Source of the DNA: Lachnospiraceae bacterium
GTDB taxonomy: Bacteria > Bacillota > Clostridia > Lachnospirales > Lachnospiraceae
Direction: 5' to 3'
DNA length: 64,000 nt
Assembly: GCA_017439675.1 (NCBI GenBank)
Contig: JAFSIQ010000040.1
Location: 62,001-126,000 of the forward strand
The notes below the pieces were generated by a model. The model did no database searches. It had not been told where the DNA came from and was given only the letters and a program-made list of their open reading frames with translations. The position numbers and the translations under genes were made by a program. This document shows, piece by piece, positions 1-7,884 of this stretch. The first letter of the stretch is position 1. Every line of letters starts with the position of its first letter.

Positions 1-1
1 G

Positions 2-550
2 AAGATTGTGAAGGTAAAGAAGGGCGTTTTAACACCAGTTTCTGTGGGAACTGCAACTGTTACAGCTAAGGTTTTCGGTAAGAAGTATACCTGTAAGGTA
101 ACCGTTGCGGATTATGAGGGGATGTCCATTGAGCAAAAGGAAGTGGTAAGCTTTGCACTACAGTTTGTGGGAAATGCATATCGCTATGGTGGAACCAGTT
201 TGACAAAGGGAACAGATTGTTCTGGATTTACATATTCCGTATATCGTAATTTTGGGTATGATATGCAGCGTACCGCATATCAGCAGTTATGCTCTACAAA
301 GAGTGTGAAGAAGAAAAATCTTAAGCCAGGTGATTTGATTTTCTATGGAAGCAGTAAGCGTAGTTGTTCACATGTTGCATTGTATATCGGCAATGACAAA
401 GTGGTACATGCTTCTACAGAAAGCACAGGAATTGTGGTTTCAGATTATGATTATAGAAAAGCAGTTGGTTATGGACGTGTGTTGAAGAAGGCGACTTACC
501 CAAGCGTAGATGTAGATGAGAACGTTAGTGCTTATGCAACTTCAAAGTAA
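2..550 (+). CDS. NlpC/P60 peptidoglycan endopeptidase with Ig-like domain, 5' partial
   Basis: The reading frame is open from the first bases of the window, so the 5' end lies outside it; an internal GTG at 8 is probably not the start. The first ~33 visible residues look like the end of a bacterial Ig-like group 2 domain (valine/threonine-rich strands ending in CKVTV). An NlpC/P60 domain follows. Counting from the GTG, the catalytic Cys is C71 in GTDCSGFT, the His is H122 in CSHVALYIG, and the third polar residue is probably H134. Such enzymes cut the peptide stems of peptidoglycan outside the cell. The missing N-terminus should carry a signal peptide and possibly more wall-binding repeats. 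The gene ends about 50 bp before a bidirectional terminator. The NlpC/P60 call is firm; the substrate bond is not known. Confidence 0.88.
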   Translation, partial: KIVKVKKGVLTPVSVGTATVTAKVFGKKYTCKVTVADYEGMSIEQKEVVSFALQFVGNAYRYGGTSLTKGTDCSGFTYSVYRNFGYDMQRTAYQQLCSTKSVKKKNLKPGDLIFYGSSKRSCSHVALYIGNDKVVHASTESTGIVVSDYDYRKAVGYGRVLKKATYPSVDVDENVSAYATSK

Positions 551-602
551 GATTGTCGGTCAGTTTGAATGTATCAGATTAATATGGGACTTGAAAATGA
601 AA

Positions 603-636
603 AGACGGTGGTTTTAGAGATAACCACCGTCTATTT
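603..636. terminator. Bidirectional intrinsic terminator between convergent genes
   Basis: An 11-bp perfect stem (603-613 with 622-632) has an 8-nt loop. T-rich sequence follows on the plus strand, and an A-rich stretch precedes it (T-rich on the minus strand). The TAA stop of the minus-strand SDR gene (614-616) lies inside the loop, so one arm of the terminator is also coding sequence. Confidence 0.85.
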
Positions 637-1342
637 TTATGACTTCTCCTGTAAGATAAAATGGTGTATTGTAAAGTTGCCACACCATCTTGGCAATTTC
701 CTCGGGAGTGCCAAGTCGGCATGCAGGAATGTCCTGGCAAAAGTTGTCCATGTCTTCCTTAGAAAAAACGGAGTTCATTTCTGTCTGAATGGCGCCGCAG
801 GCAAGAGCGTTTACCCGAATGTTGCTAGGGGCCAATTCCTTTGCCAAAGCCTTGGTAAATGCGTTCACGCCACCTTTTGTGGCACTATAAGCCACTTCGC
901 AGGAGGCACCGCTAATTCCCCACATGGAGGAAATGTTGATAATATGTCCGGATTTGTTGGAAACCATGTGTGGAACAATCTGATTGCAACAGTTAAAGAC
1001 GGAGGTGAGATTGGTGTGAACCAATCGCTCCCAATCTTCGTAAGTCATGTCAGATAATAATCCCACATGAGCGCATCCGGCATTGTTTACTAGCAAATCT
1101 ATTGTGTATCCCTGCGTTAACACGTCTTTTATCATTGTACAAACGAAGTTGTAGTCGCCGATGTCACCAATATAGGCTAAACAATGGGTGTTCATAGATT
1201 CTATTGTAGACTGTGTTTCCTTCAGTGCATCGGGATTGGAATAAGAGTTGATTACAATGGTATCAAAGTGATTTGATAGCTCTATGGCACAAGCGCGTCC
1301 GATACCTCTCGATGCCCCTGTGATGATTGCAGCGTTTCTCAT
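614..1342 (-). CDS. SDR-family NAD(P)-dependent oxidoreductase (FabG/YmfI-like)
   Basis: This 242-residue protein is a classical short-chain dehydrogenase/reductase. It has the Rossmann glycine motif TGASRGIG near residue 8, NNAG at 86-89, N111, S139 and the Y152-x3-K156 catalytic pair (YSATK), then a C-terminal IDGGYL typical of FabG-like enzymes. Length matches the family. It should reduce a keto group with NADPH. Possible roles are 3-oxoacyl-ACP reduction or the EF-P 5-aminopentanone reductase role of YmfI, and sequence alone cannot separate these. No fatty-acid or EF-P genes are adjacent, so a dedicated FabG role is less likely. It stands alone, with its start preceded by a GAAGGAGGAC ribosome binding site. 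Confidence 0.85.
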   Translation of the reverse strand: MRNAAIITGASRGIGRACAIELSNHFDTIVINSYSNPDALKETQSTIESMNTHCLAYIGDIGDYNFVCTMIKDVLTQGYTIDLLVNNAGCAHVGLLSDMTYEDWERLVHTNLTSVFNCCNQIVPHMVSNKSGHIINISSMWGISGASCEVAYSATKGGVNAFTKALAKELAPSNIRVNALACGAIQTEMNSVFSKEDMDNFCQDIPACRLGTPEEIAKMVWQLYNTPFYLTGEVIKIDGGYL

Positions 1343-1391
1343 GCGTTGTCCTCCTTCTATGCTTGTAATCCGTCTCTAACAAACTAATTCA

Positions 1392-1433
1392 GAGCCCCAT
1401 TTGAAAATGCTTGGCATTTGTCTCATATGGGCT
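1392..1433. repeat. Intergenic extended hairpin
   Basis: Outer arms AGCCCCAT and ATATGGGCT enclose an inner AAATGC/GCATTT stem, giving an interrupted palindrome of about 42 bp between two divergent genes. No T-run follows, so it is not a clear terminator. It could be a leader structure of the SDR gene or an intergenic repeat. Confidence 0.45.
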
Positions 1434-1525
1434 TACGCCATATATTGTACCATGAAAAACTTGAAATGAAAATCTTATTCTGTTATACTAAACTTTGAGT
1501 ATTGATTATTTTAGGAGGCATTGCT

Positions 1526-2128
1526 ATGGATAAGAGAACTTTATTAAGAGTGTTCGGAGAAGCCTTTTTGCGCTCAATGGTAGTGTTGATGGCAATTGCT
1601 ATCATTGGATTTGGAACATTCTTTATTGTTAGAGTGAATTCAGATAAGAAAGATTTGGCAAAGAATGAGACGGCAAGTACCACAGAATTCTCTGAGAAGG
1701 AGTTGCATGCTATGTTGGAGGAGGAAAATGCCAACGACACAGAGTCTACTACGGCAGAAGCCACTACAGAAGAGGCTACCACGGAGGAGACAACTACAGA
1801 GGTTCAGACGATTCCGTCTACAGATAAGAATATTCTTATTTTAAATAGCACCAATGTGTCCGGTTTGGCAGGCGCGTGGATGAATAAGATTAGCAGTGGT
1901 GGGTTTGCCAACATTGCAGTAGGTAATTATAACTCCGGAAGCGAAACCCAGACAAAGATTTACGTGGCTGAAGAAGGTATGGGAGAAGATTTGCTTACAT
2001 ACTTTGACGGTGCAACCATCGTGGTTGGTTCTTTGGGAACATCTAGCTATACAATCAAAAGTGGTGCATCCATGAGCGAGATAGATATTTTTATTGTAAT
2101 CGGAAGTAATGATTCTACCGTGCAGTAG
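1526..2128 (+). CDS. Membrane-anchored LytR C-terminal-domain protein
   Basis: The start chosen is the ATG at 1526, preceded by AGGAGG at 1513-1518; a TTG 24 bp upstream has no ribosome binding site. The 200-residue product has a short basic N-terminus, one membrane helix (about residues 15-38) and a Thr/Glu-rich low-complexity linker (repeated TTEEAT-like units). A C-terminal domain of about 95 residues resembles LytR_C: it starts ILILNSTNVSGLAG, has alternating strands, and contains a variable 'GNY' segment. LytR_C domains are found alone or on LytR-CpsA-Psr ligases that attach polymers to the wall; here no catalytic LCP domain is present. It lies 14 bp upstream of a TagA-like gene, which also points to wall polymer or envelope function. 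Confidence 0.75.
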   Translation: MDKRTLLRVFGEAFLRSMVVLMAIAIIGFGTFFIVRVNSDKKDLAKNETASTTEFSEKELHAMLEEENANDTESTTAEATTEEATTEETTTEVQTIPSTDKNILILNSTNVSGLAGAWMNKISSGGFANIAVGNYNSGSETQTKIYVAEEGMGEDLLTYFDGATIVVGSLGTSSYTIKSGASMSEIDIFIVIGSNDSTVQ

Positions 2129-2142
2129 TTGAGGGTTGTTTT

Positions 2143-2877
2143 ATGGATCGTAGAGTACAATTGTTGAATGTTGCCGTAGATATTGCGGCGACAAAGACAG
2201 CTAGTGATGCAACCATTTCTTATTTAGAAGAGGAAAGTAGTAAGGTTGTATACTTTTTGAATAGTGAGACGTTGCTTTTACTAGAGCAGAATTCTACATG
2301 GAGAGAGACGGTGGAAGCGAGTGAACTGGTTTTGCCAGGAACTGCTAGTGTGAATAGAAGCATTGACCAAGTGTTAGGACACAGAAGAGATTCTTTCTTT
2401 TTAGAAAGCTATTTTGATGCGATGTGGGACTATGTTGTGGAAAATGGCTTGGAGCTTTTAATTGTAGCAGCCAATGAATCGCGTTTTGTTTCTATACAGG
2501 AGCATATTCATGAGAAAAGACCATTTCTCACATTGAGCGGTTTTTTTGTTACAGAGCAGAAGGAGTCTACTGACCACATTGTAAATGAGATCAATTCTGT
2601 GGCACCGGATATTTTGTTGGTTGCCCTTGAAGAAAAGGAACAATTAGAATTGTTGATGAATTACCGCAATCAGATGAATGCGAGGCTTATACTGTTTTCC
2701 GGTAATATCTTGTATAATAAGGCAGTTTCGGAGGCAGAGGTTCCAGAACAGATACAGAAATTGCGGATTGGGAATTTATATAAGTGGTATCGGAAAAGCG
2801 GAAGAGTTAAGAACTTTTTTAATAACATTCGGATGAAATTCAAATTGAAACAACATCGTAAAGACCAAGAACCATAG
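2143..2877 (+). CDS. Degenerate WecG/TagA/CpsF-like (GT26-type) protein
   Basis: This 244-residue protein has no close family that I recognise with certainty, but its order of elements follows GT26 glycosyltransferases (TagA, WecG). Near residue 80 a segment HRRDSFFL sits where these enzymes place their acceptor/donor region. A central strand-helix unit (LELLIVAANESRF) follows, then INSVAPDILLVAL near residue 150, where TagA has a conserved D-I-L-x-V-G-L-G-x-P-x-Q-E motif. The basic C-terminus, IGNLYKWYRKSGR, resembles the membrane-associating tail of TagA. The G-x-P-x-Q-E residues are not kept, so catalysis may be lost. It is transcribed with the LytR_C gene and ends within a terminator stem. 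The family assignment is an inference from pattern only. Confidence 0.5.
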   Translation: MDRRVQLLNVAVDIAATKTASDATISYLEEESSKVVYFLNSETLLLLEQNSTWRETVEASELVLPGTASVNRSIDQVLGHRRDSFFLESYFDAMWDYVVENGLELLIVAANESRFVSIQEHIHEKRPFLTLSGFFVTEQKESTDHIVNEINSVAPDILLVALEEKEQLELLMNYRNQMNARLILFSGNILYNKAVSEAEVPEQIQKLRIGNLYKWYRKSGRVKNFFNNIRMKFKLKQHRKDQEP

Positions 2878-2900
2878 AAATATGGTTCTTGTCTATTTTA
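2862..2900 (+). terminator. Intrinsic terminator
   Basis: A stem of about 14 bp (AGACCAAGAACCATA with TATGGTTCTTGTCT, one bulge) is followed by TATTTTATAT. It overlaps the end of the preceding coding region. Confidence 0.8.
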
Positions 2901-2935
2901 TATAATAATATGTCGAAAAAAATGTGCATTTTTAT

Positions 2936-2949
2936 GGGAAACGTTTTGA
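2936..2949. promoter_or_regulatory. Possible LacI/CcpA-type operator
   Basis: The sequence GGGAAACGTTTTGA has an AAACGTTT core centred on CG, the shape of LacI-family and cre operators. It departs from the cre consensus at two positions. It lies about 135 bp upstream of the sugar ABC ATPase gene. Confidence 0.3.
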
Positions 2950-3081
2950 TTCTGACAAAATGACCAAAGAATTTGAAATTTATTTGTTAAATAGTAATAT
3001 TTCATTTGAAAATCAAATGATGTATTATATCTTTATGATTTTAGTCAGAAAGAATAATAATAACCCAAGGAGGAATTTACA

Positions 3082-4194
3082 ATGGCTAGTTTATCACTCA
3101 AAAATATTTACAAGATTTATTCTAACGGTTTTAACGCTGTTAAGGATTTCAATCTTGAGATTGAAGACAAAGAGTTCGTTATCTTCGTAGGACCTTCAGG
3201 TTGTGGTAAGTCTACAACACTTCGTATGATCGCAGGTCTTGAGGATATTACATCAGGCGAATTATGGATTGGCGATAAGATGGTTAACAATGTAGAGCCA
3301 AAGGATAGAGATATCGCAATGGTATTCCAGAACTACGCTTTGTATCCACATATGTCAGTATATGATAACATGGCATTTGGTCTTAAGCTAAGAAAGGTTC
3401 CAAAGGAGAGAATTGACAAGCAGGTACATGAGGCTGCTAAGATTCTTGACATCGAGCACTTGCTTGACAGAAAGCCTAAGGCTTTATCAGGTGGTCAGAG
3501 ACAGCGTGTGGCTATGGGACGTGCTATCGTTCGTGAGCCAAAGGTATTCTTGATGGATGAGCCTTTATCAAACTTGGATGCTAAGTTGAGAGTACAGATG
3601 CGTGTTGAGATTTCTAAGTTACATCAGAGATTACAGTCAACAATCATTTACGTAACACATGACCAGACAGAGGCTATGACTCTTGGTACAAGAATCGTAG
3701 TTATGAAGGATGGTATCATTCAGCAGGTAGATACACCACAGAACTTATACGATCACCCAACTAACCTTTTCGTTGCTGGTTTCATGGGAATGCCTCCAAT
3801 GAACTTCATCGAGTGTAAGGTTGTTAAGTCTGGTGCAGACGTATTATTGATGTTCGGTTCTCACTCTATCAAGGTTCCTGATTCTAAGGCTTCAATCTTA
3901 GTAGAGCAGGGATACATTGATAAGGAAGTTGTATTAGGTGTACGTCCAGAGGATATTCATGATGAGCAGTTGTTTATTGAGTCTTCTCCAGAGAGTATCA
4001 TCGATGCAAGAATTACAATCTACGAAATGTTAGGTGCTGAAGTTTACTTATACTTCACAATTGATCAGTTTGATATTACAGCTAGAGTTAATGCTCGTAC
4101 AACAGCTAGACCTGGCGATACTGTTCAGTTGGCATTCGACCTTAGCAAGATTCATATCTTCGATAAGGAAACAGAGCAGAAGATTTTAGACTAA
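3082..4194 (+). CDS. ugpC: Sugar ABC transporter ATP-binding protein, UgpC/MsmK type
   Basis: This 370-residue ATPase energises CUT1-type sugar importers at the inner face of the membrane. It shows Walker A GPSGCGKST near residue 37, a Q-loop (VFQNYALYPHM), the ABC signature LSGGQRQR near 135, Walker B VFLMDEP, and the switch His in THDQTEA. A C-terminal TOBE-type regulatory domain includes VLGVRPEDI near residue 290. Length is typical. The start follows CAAGGAGGAATTTACA. No permease or binding-protein genes are adjacent and terminators lie on both sides, so this is a stand-alone ATPase. By analogy with MsmK it probably serves several sugar importers encoded elsewhere. The codon use looks like that of a well-expressed gene. 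Confidence 0.93.
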   Translation: MASLSLKNIYKIYSNGFNAVKDFNLEIEDKEFVIFVGPSGCGKSTTLRMIAGLEDITSGELWIGDKMVNNVEPKDRDIAMVFQNYALYPHMSVYDNMAFGLKLRKVPKERIDKQVHEAAKILDIEHLLDRKPKALSGGQRQRVAMGRAIVREPKVFLMDEPLSNLDAKLRVQMRVEISKLHQRLQSTIIYVTHDQTEAMTLGTRIVVMKDGIIQQVDTPQNLYDHPTNLFVAGFMGMPPMNFIECKVVKSGADVLLMFGSHSIKVPDSKASILVEQGYIDKEVVLGVRPEDIHDEQLFIESSPESIIDARITIYEMLGAEVYLYFTIDQFDITARVNARTTARPGDTVQLAFDLSKIHIFDKETEQKILD

Positions 4195-4238
4195 TTAGAA
4201 TATAGTGAGTCGTGCGAGTGCTGAAAGCATTCGTGAAA

Positions 4239-4276
4239 CACAGAAGGACGCATTTTCGAATGCGTCCTTTTTGTGT
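4239..4276 (+). terminator. Strong intrinsic terminator
   Basis: ACACAGAAGGACGCATT pairs with AATGCGTCCTTTTTGTGT around a TTCG-type loop, with a T-rich 3' arm. It ends the ugpC transcript. Confidence 0.88.
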
Positions 4277-4410
4277 AAACAATGAGCCAAGTAGACAAGC
4301 ATGCTTGCATGCTGTTGGATATTTGGCGAATGTACATCATCGAGCTGATAAGCGAGATGCTGTACGAAGTATATAATCGAGTAGGAGTCAGTCTACTCGA
4401 TTAATTCAAC
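4277..4410. repeat. Hairpin-rich intergenic segment
   Basis: Between ugpC and the prepilin gene there is no coding sequence but several stacked inverted repeats. They are a GCATGC-TTGCATGC motif near 4310, an imperfect GTAC-bounded hairpin at 4332-4365, and a perfect 10-bp stem at 4375-4384 with 4393-4402 (AATCGAGTAG). It resembles the larger element at 27101-27298 in style (GTAC-bounded stem, TTGAATTAAT- and CCAACAG-like ends on the minus strand). Confidence 0.45.
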
Positions 4411-4418
4411 AAATAGAA

Positions 4419-4445
4419 AACGCAAGCAGATGGCCTGCTTGCGTT
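4419..4445 (-). terminator. Intrinsic terminator of the prepilin gene
   Basis: An 11-bp perfect stem (AACGCAAGCAG with CTGCTTGCGTT, 5-nt loop) lies just downstream of the minus-strand stop codon and is followed on that strand by TTTTCTATTTG. Confidence 0.8.
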
Positions 4446-4452
4446 AGATAAT

Positions 4453-4935
4453 TTAATTATTCTTCTTATCGTCTGCATTTGCAAATGCTGTATTATTTGG
4501 ATATAATTCATAAATTGGTTGTCCACTTGGACCGTCGGTTAGATGTATCTCAGGAACTGCACCAGATGAATCGTTATATTTGATATACCAATAATAATCA
4601 GGGTAAGATTTGATATCTGGTATCATTCCTCCCAGTTCACAATATAATTCATCCTCAATACAAGTGGCTGGGTCATTAAAATTCATTGTGTTTTTGACAA
4701 TCATTACATTGTCTCCAGAATTGACACTGAAATTGGTTTCCGTAAGTACGCGTTGCATTGCCGCTTGCATTGCATCTGCAGCTTGTAAATCTGAAGTTCG
4801 TCTTGATTTCTCAATATATTTAATCAATGCAGGAGCTAGTGCACCGGCTAATATTGCCATAATGGCAATTACAATAATCAGTTCCACCAAAGAAAAACCT
4901 GCGTTACGAGTATGTAATTTGCGTTTTCTATTCAT
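4453..4935 (-). CDS. Type IV pilin-like prepilin (PulG/GspH family)
   Basis: This 160-residue protein starts with a short basic leader of 12 residues ending in Gly, then FSLVELIIVIAIMAIL. That is the class III prepilin signature: cleavage G|F, Glu at +5, and an N-terminal membrane/polymerisation helix. The rest (residues 40-160) is a hydrophilic globular head with two cysteines (CIEDELYC) that may form a disulfide. Family members assemble into type IV pili or Com pseudopili after processing by PilD/ComC. No pilus assembly, ATPase or peptidase gene is nearby, so it is an orphan minor pilin or a product exported by machinery encoded elsewhere. An AGAGGGG ribosome binding site precedes the ATG. 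Confidence 0.88.
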   Translation of the reverse strand: MNRKRKLHTRNAGFSLVELIIVIAIMAILAGALAPALIKYIEKSRRTSDLQAADAMQAAMQRVLTETNFSVNSGDNVMIVKNTMNFNDPATCIEDELYCELGGMIPDIKSYPDYYWYIKYNDSSGAVPEIHLTDGPSGQPIYELYPNNTAFANADDKKNN

Positions 4936-5100
4936 ATGTAACCCCTCTTTCTCTGTGTCGAACTATGTCGACAACCCTATAACTCCATTATAATAAATAT
5001 TAAAAAAAATGCAACTGATACTTTATTTTTTTAGAAAATTCCGTTACAATATAGATTAGGTGTTTTTTGCTATATGATATATGGATAAGGAGTGGATAAA

Positions 5101-6192
5101 ATGATATCAAATCAAATTTTGCAAGATACAATTGAGGGGATTAAGGCAATTACCAGAATTGATTTATGTGTTATGGATACGGAAGGAAAAGCATTAGCAT
5201 CCACATTACGTGATACAGACGAGTATGAGAAGTCTGTTTTGGCGTTTGTAGACTCGCCTGCGGAAAGTCAGATGCTTCAAGGTTATCAGTTTTTCAAAGT
5301 GTTTGATGATAATCAGTTAGAGTACATAATTATCGCAAAGGGTGAGGCTGATGATGCCTACATGATAGGTAAGGTTGCGGCGTTTCAGGTACAGAATCTG
5401 TTAGTTGCTTATAAGGAACGTTTTGATAAGGATAACTTTATCAAGAATTTATTGTTAGATAACCTTTTGCTGGTAGATATATATAATAGGGCTAAGAAAC
5501 TTCATATAGATACAGATATTAGACGTATTGTATTTATCATCGAAACTAAGAATGATAATAAAGATACCAATGCATTGGAGATTGTTCGTAGCATTTTCTC
5601 TAGCAAATCCAAGGACTTTGTGACGGCGGTAGATGAGAAGAATATTATTCTTGTAAAAGAAGTAAAGCAGAACGAAAGCTACGAGGATATGCATAAGATT
5701 GCTAAGGTGATTGTGGATATGTTGAATACAGAAGCTATGTCATCTGTTCATGTGGCATTTGGTACAATTGTCAATGAAATCAAGGAGGTTTCTCGTTCTT
5801 ATAAGGAAGCTAAGATGGCATTAGATGTTGGAAAGATTTTCTATGGAAATCGCAACATCATTGCATATAGCAACTTAGGTATTGGACGTTTGATTTATCA
5901 GCTGCCGATTCCGCTTTGCAAGATGTTTATCAAAGAGATTTTTGAAAATCGTTCTCCAGATGATTTTGATGAGGAGACACTTACAACAATCAATAAGTTC
6001 TTTGAGAATAGTTTGAATGTATCAGAGACGTCTAGACAATTGTATATTCACCGTAACACGTTGGTGTACCGCTTAGATAAACTTCAGAAGAGTACTGGTT
6101 TGGATCTTCGTGTGTTTGAGGATGCGATTACATTTAAGATTGCTTTAATGGTTGTGAAGTACATGAAGTATATGGAGTCTTTAGAGTATTAG
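5101..6192 (+). CDS. PucR/CdaR-family transcriptional regulator
   Basis: The start chosen is the ATG at 5101, 8 bp after AAGGAG; a GTG at 5092 overlaps that ribosome binding site. The 363-residue product has an N-terminal segment similar to sugar-diacid/purine sensors (SNQILQDTIEGIKAITRIDLCVMD), a central GGDEF-like region and a C-terminal PucR-type helix-turn-helix. In that region NVSETSRQLYIHRNTLVYRLDKL is the DNA-recognition segment near residue 315. Such proteins activate genes for sugar diacids, purines or amino acids, depending on the ligand. It is monocistronic with ftsE about 80 bp downstream, and no metabolic target gene is adjacent, so the ligand cannot be named. Confidence 0.85.
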   Translation: MISNQILQDTIEGIKAITRIDLCVMDTEGKALASTLRDTDEYEKSVLAFVDSPAESQMLQGYQFFKVFDDNQLEYIIIAKGEADDAYMIGKVAAFQVQNLLVAYKERFDKDNFIKNLLLDNLLLVDIYNRAKKLHIDTDIRRIVFIIETKNDNKDTNALEIVRSIFSSKSKDFVTAVDEKNIILVKEVKQNESYEDMHKIAKVIVDMLNTEAMSSVHVAFGTIVNEIKEVSRSYKEAKMALDVGKIFYGNRNIIAYSNLGIGRLIYQLPIPLCKMFIKEIFENRSPDDFDEETLTTINKFFENSLNVSETSRQLYIHRNTLVYRLDKLQKSTGLDLRVFEDAITFKIALMVVKYMKYMESLEY

Positions 6193-6271
6193 AAGTTATT
6201 TGAAAGCAGTGGGGATGGAAAATACCGGTTTTACATTGGTAAGTAAAACATAAGAGGAAAGGAACGTTAGT

Positions 6272-6958
6272 ATGGTAGTACTTGATCATGTAACCATGGA
6301 GTATCCTACCGGAACGAAGGCTTTGGATAATGTCAGTTTTCGCATTAAAAAGGGTGAGTTCGTATTTATTGTAGGAAGCAGTGGTTCGGGAAAGACAACC
6401 CTGATTAAATTGTTATTAAAGGAAATCAAACCGACCGATGGTGAGATTACTGTTGATGATAGAGTTTATAGTAAAATGAAGCGGAAGGAAGTTCCGATGT
6501 TGCGCCGTAAAATTGGCGTGGTATTTCAGAATTTCCGTCTGTTGAAGGATCGCACCGTTTTCGAAAATGTTGCATTTGCACAACAGGTCATCGAAAAGCC
6601 GGCAAACGAAATTCGCAGAGAGGTGCCGGGTACTTTGACTATGGTTGGACTTGCAGACAAATATAAGCAATTTCCAAAGGAGTTATCTGGTGGAGAGCAG
6701 CAAAGAGTGGCATTAGCGAGAGCAATTGTAAATCAGCCGGATATCATTTTGGCGGACGAGCCAACTGGTAATTTGGACCCTAAGAATTCATTGGAAATTA
6801 TGACATTGTTAGAGGAGATTAACAAAAGAGGAACAACGGTAGTAGTTGTTACACATAATAAAGACATTGTAAACCTTATGCAAAAGCGAGTGATTACACT
6901 GAAAAAGGGTAAGGTTATCAGTGATGAGGAAAAAGGTGGTTATAAGGATGAAGATTAG
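6272..6958 (+). CDS. ftsE: Cell division ATP-binding protein FtsE
   Basis: This 228-residue ABC ATPase has Walker A GSSGSGKTT near residue 36, a Q-loop VFQNFRLL, the signature LSGGEQQR near 135, Walker B IILADEPTGNLDP and the switch His THNKD. The VFQNFRLL..RTVFENVAF pattern is characteristic of FtsE. It forms a cytoplasmic dimer on FtsX and transmits ATP hydrolysis to extracellular peptidoglycan hydrolases at the division site or along the wall. A GAGGAAAGG ribosome binding site precedes the ATG. The gene overlaps ftsX by 11 bp, and an M23 hydrolase follows, which is the usual partner arrangement. Confidence 0.95.
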   Translation: MVVLDHVTMEYPTGTKALDNVSFRIKKGEFVFIVGSSGSGKTTLIKLLLKEIKPTDGEITVDDRVYSKMKRKEVPMLRRKIGVVFQNFRLLKDRTVFENVAFAQQVIEKPANEIRREVPGTLTMVGLADKYKQFPKELSGGEQQRVALARAIVNQPDIILADEPTGNLDPKNSLEIMTLLEEINKRGTTVVVVTHNKDIVNLMQKRVITLKKGKVISDEEKGGYKDED

Positions 6959-7859
6959 TACATTGGGCTACAGCATCAAACAAGGGCTAAAGAATATCCG
7001 GAGAAATCTGCTTTTTTCCCTTGCTTCCGTAGGTACTATGGTTGCTTGTCTGTTTTTGTTTGGTGTGTTTTATTCCATCGTGTTAAATATGGAACACGAG
7101 ATTGACGACATACAAAATTCACTTGTGGTATCTGTTTTCTTTAATGAGGGTTATAATGACGAGCAGATTATGCAGGTAGGGAATGAAATTAAAAAGTTAG
7201 AAAATATCAATTCCGTCAACTACATTTCAGCCGATGTGGCATGGAATGGTTATGTGGAGGATGTGTATCAGGGAGATGCAGAGTATGTAGAGTCTGTATT
7301 TGGTGACGACAATCCGTTAGAAAACTCTTCCTCTTATGAGATTACGTTGAAGGATATTTCGAGACAGGATATAACGGTGAAGCAGTTAGAAGCAATCACC
7401 GGTGTGCGAAAGGTGAACAGTAGTAAAGAAACAGCACAGGGCTGGATTGATGTGAGTACTTTGGTAGGCTATGTGTCTTTGGGAATCATATTAATTTTGT
7501 TGTTTGTTTCTCTATTCTTGATTAGTAACACGATTACAATTGGTATTGCTGTCCGTAAGGAAGAGATAGCGATTATGAAGCTGATTGGAGCCAAAGATAT
7601 CTTTGTAAGGGCACCATTTTTGTTTGAAGGTGTGTTTATTGGTTTGTTGGGTTCCTTGATTCCGCTTGTTATCATGTATTTTGTTTATAATGCAATGACA
7701 GGTTATTTGACACAGCATTTTGCTTTGGTTTCTAACATGATAGAGTTTGTGCCAGTGGGGGAAGTGTTCAAGTGGATGGCACCATGTTCGGTTTTAATCG
7801 GTGTAGGTGTAGGATTTTTTGGTAGTTTGATTACTACTCATAAGCATTTGAAGGTATAG
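6948..7859 (+). CDS. ftsX: Cell division permease-like protein FtsX
   Basis: The start chosen is the ATG at 6948, inside the end of ftsE and preceded by AAGGTGG; an earlier in-frame ATG would add nine residues. The 303-residue product has a cytoplasmic N-terminus (STLGYSIKQGLKNIRRN), TM1 near residues 24-44, a large extracellular loop of about 120 residues, then three membrane helices in an FtsX domain (TITIGIAVRKEEIAIMKLIGA motif). The extracellular loop contacts the coiled coil of the partner hydrolase in characterised systems. Its position between ftsE and a coiled-coil M23 hydrolase supports the assignment. Confidence 0.94.
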   Translation: MKISTLGYSIKQGLKNIRRNLLFSLASVGTMVACLFLFGVFYSIVLNMEHEIDDIQNSLVVSVFFNEGYNDEQIMQVGNEIKKLENINSVNYISADVAWNGYVEDVYQGDAEYVESVFGDDNPLENSSSYEITLKDISRQDITVKQLEAITGVRKVNSSKETAQGWIDVSTLVGYVSLGIILILLFVSLFLISNTITIGIAVRKEEIAIMKLIGAKDIFVRAPFLFEGVFIGLLGSLIPLVIMYFVYNAMTGYLTQHFALVSNMIEFVPVGEVFKWMAPCSVLIGVGVGFFGSLITTHKHLKV

Positions 7860-7884
7860 TTTGTTCCGGCAAGGAGGATGATTC

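Noticed and set aside
569..1057. 162-residue open frame on the plus strand
   Set aside because: It lies opposite the SDR gene, starts inside a terminator region and has no domain pattern; it is a shadow of the minus-strand gene.
2924..3190. 88-residue frame overlapping the start of ugpC
   Set aside because: It runs out of frame into ugpC, has no ribosome binding site and low-complexity content; the region is a leader.
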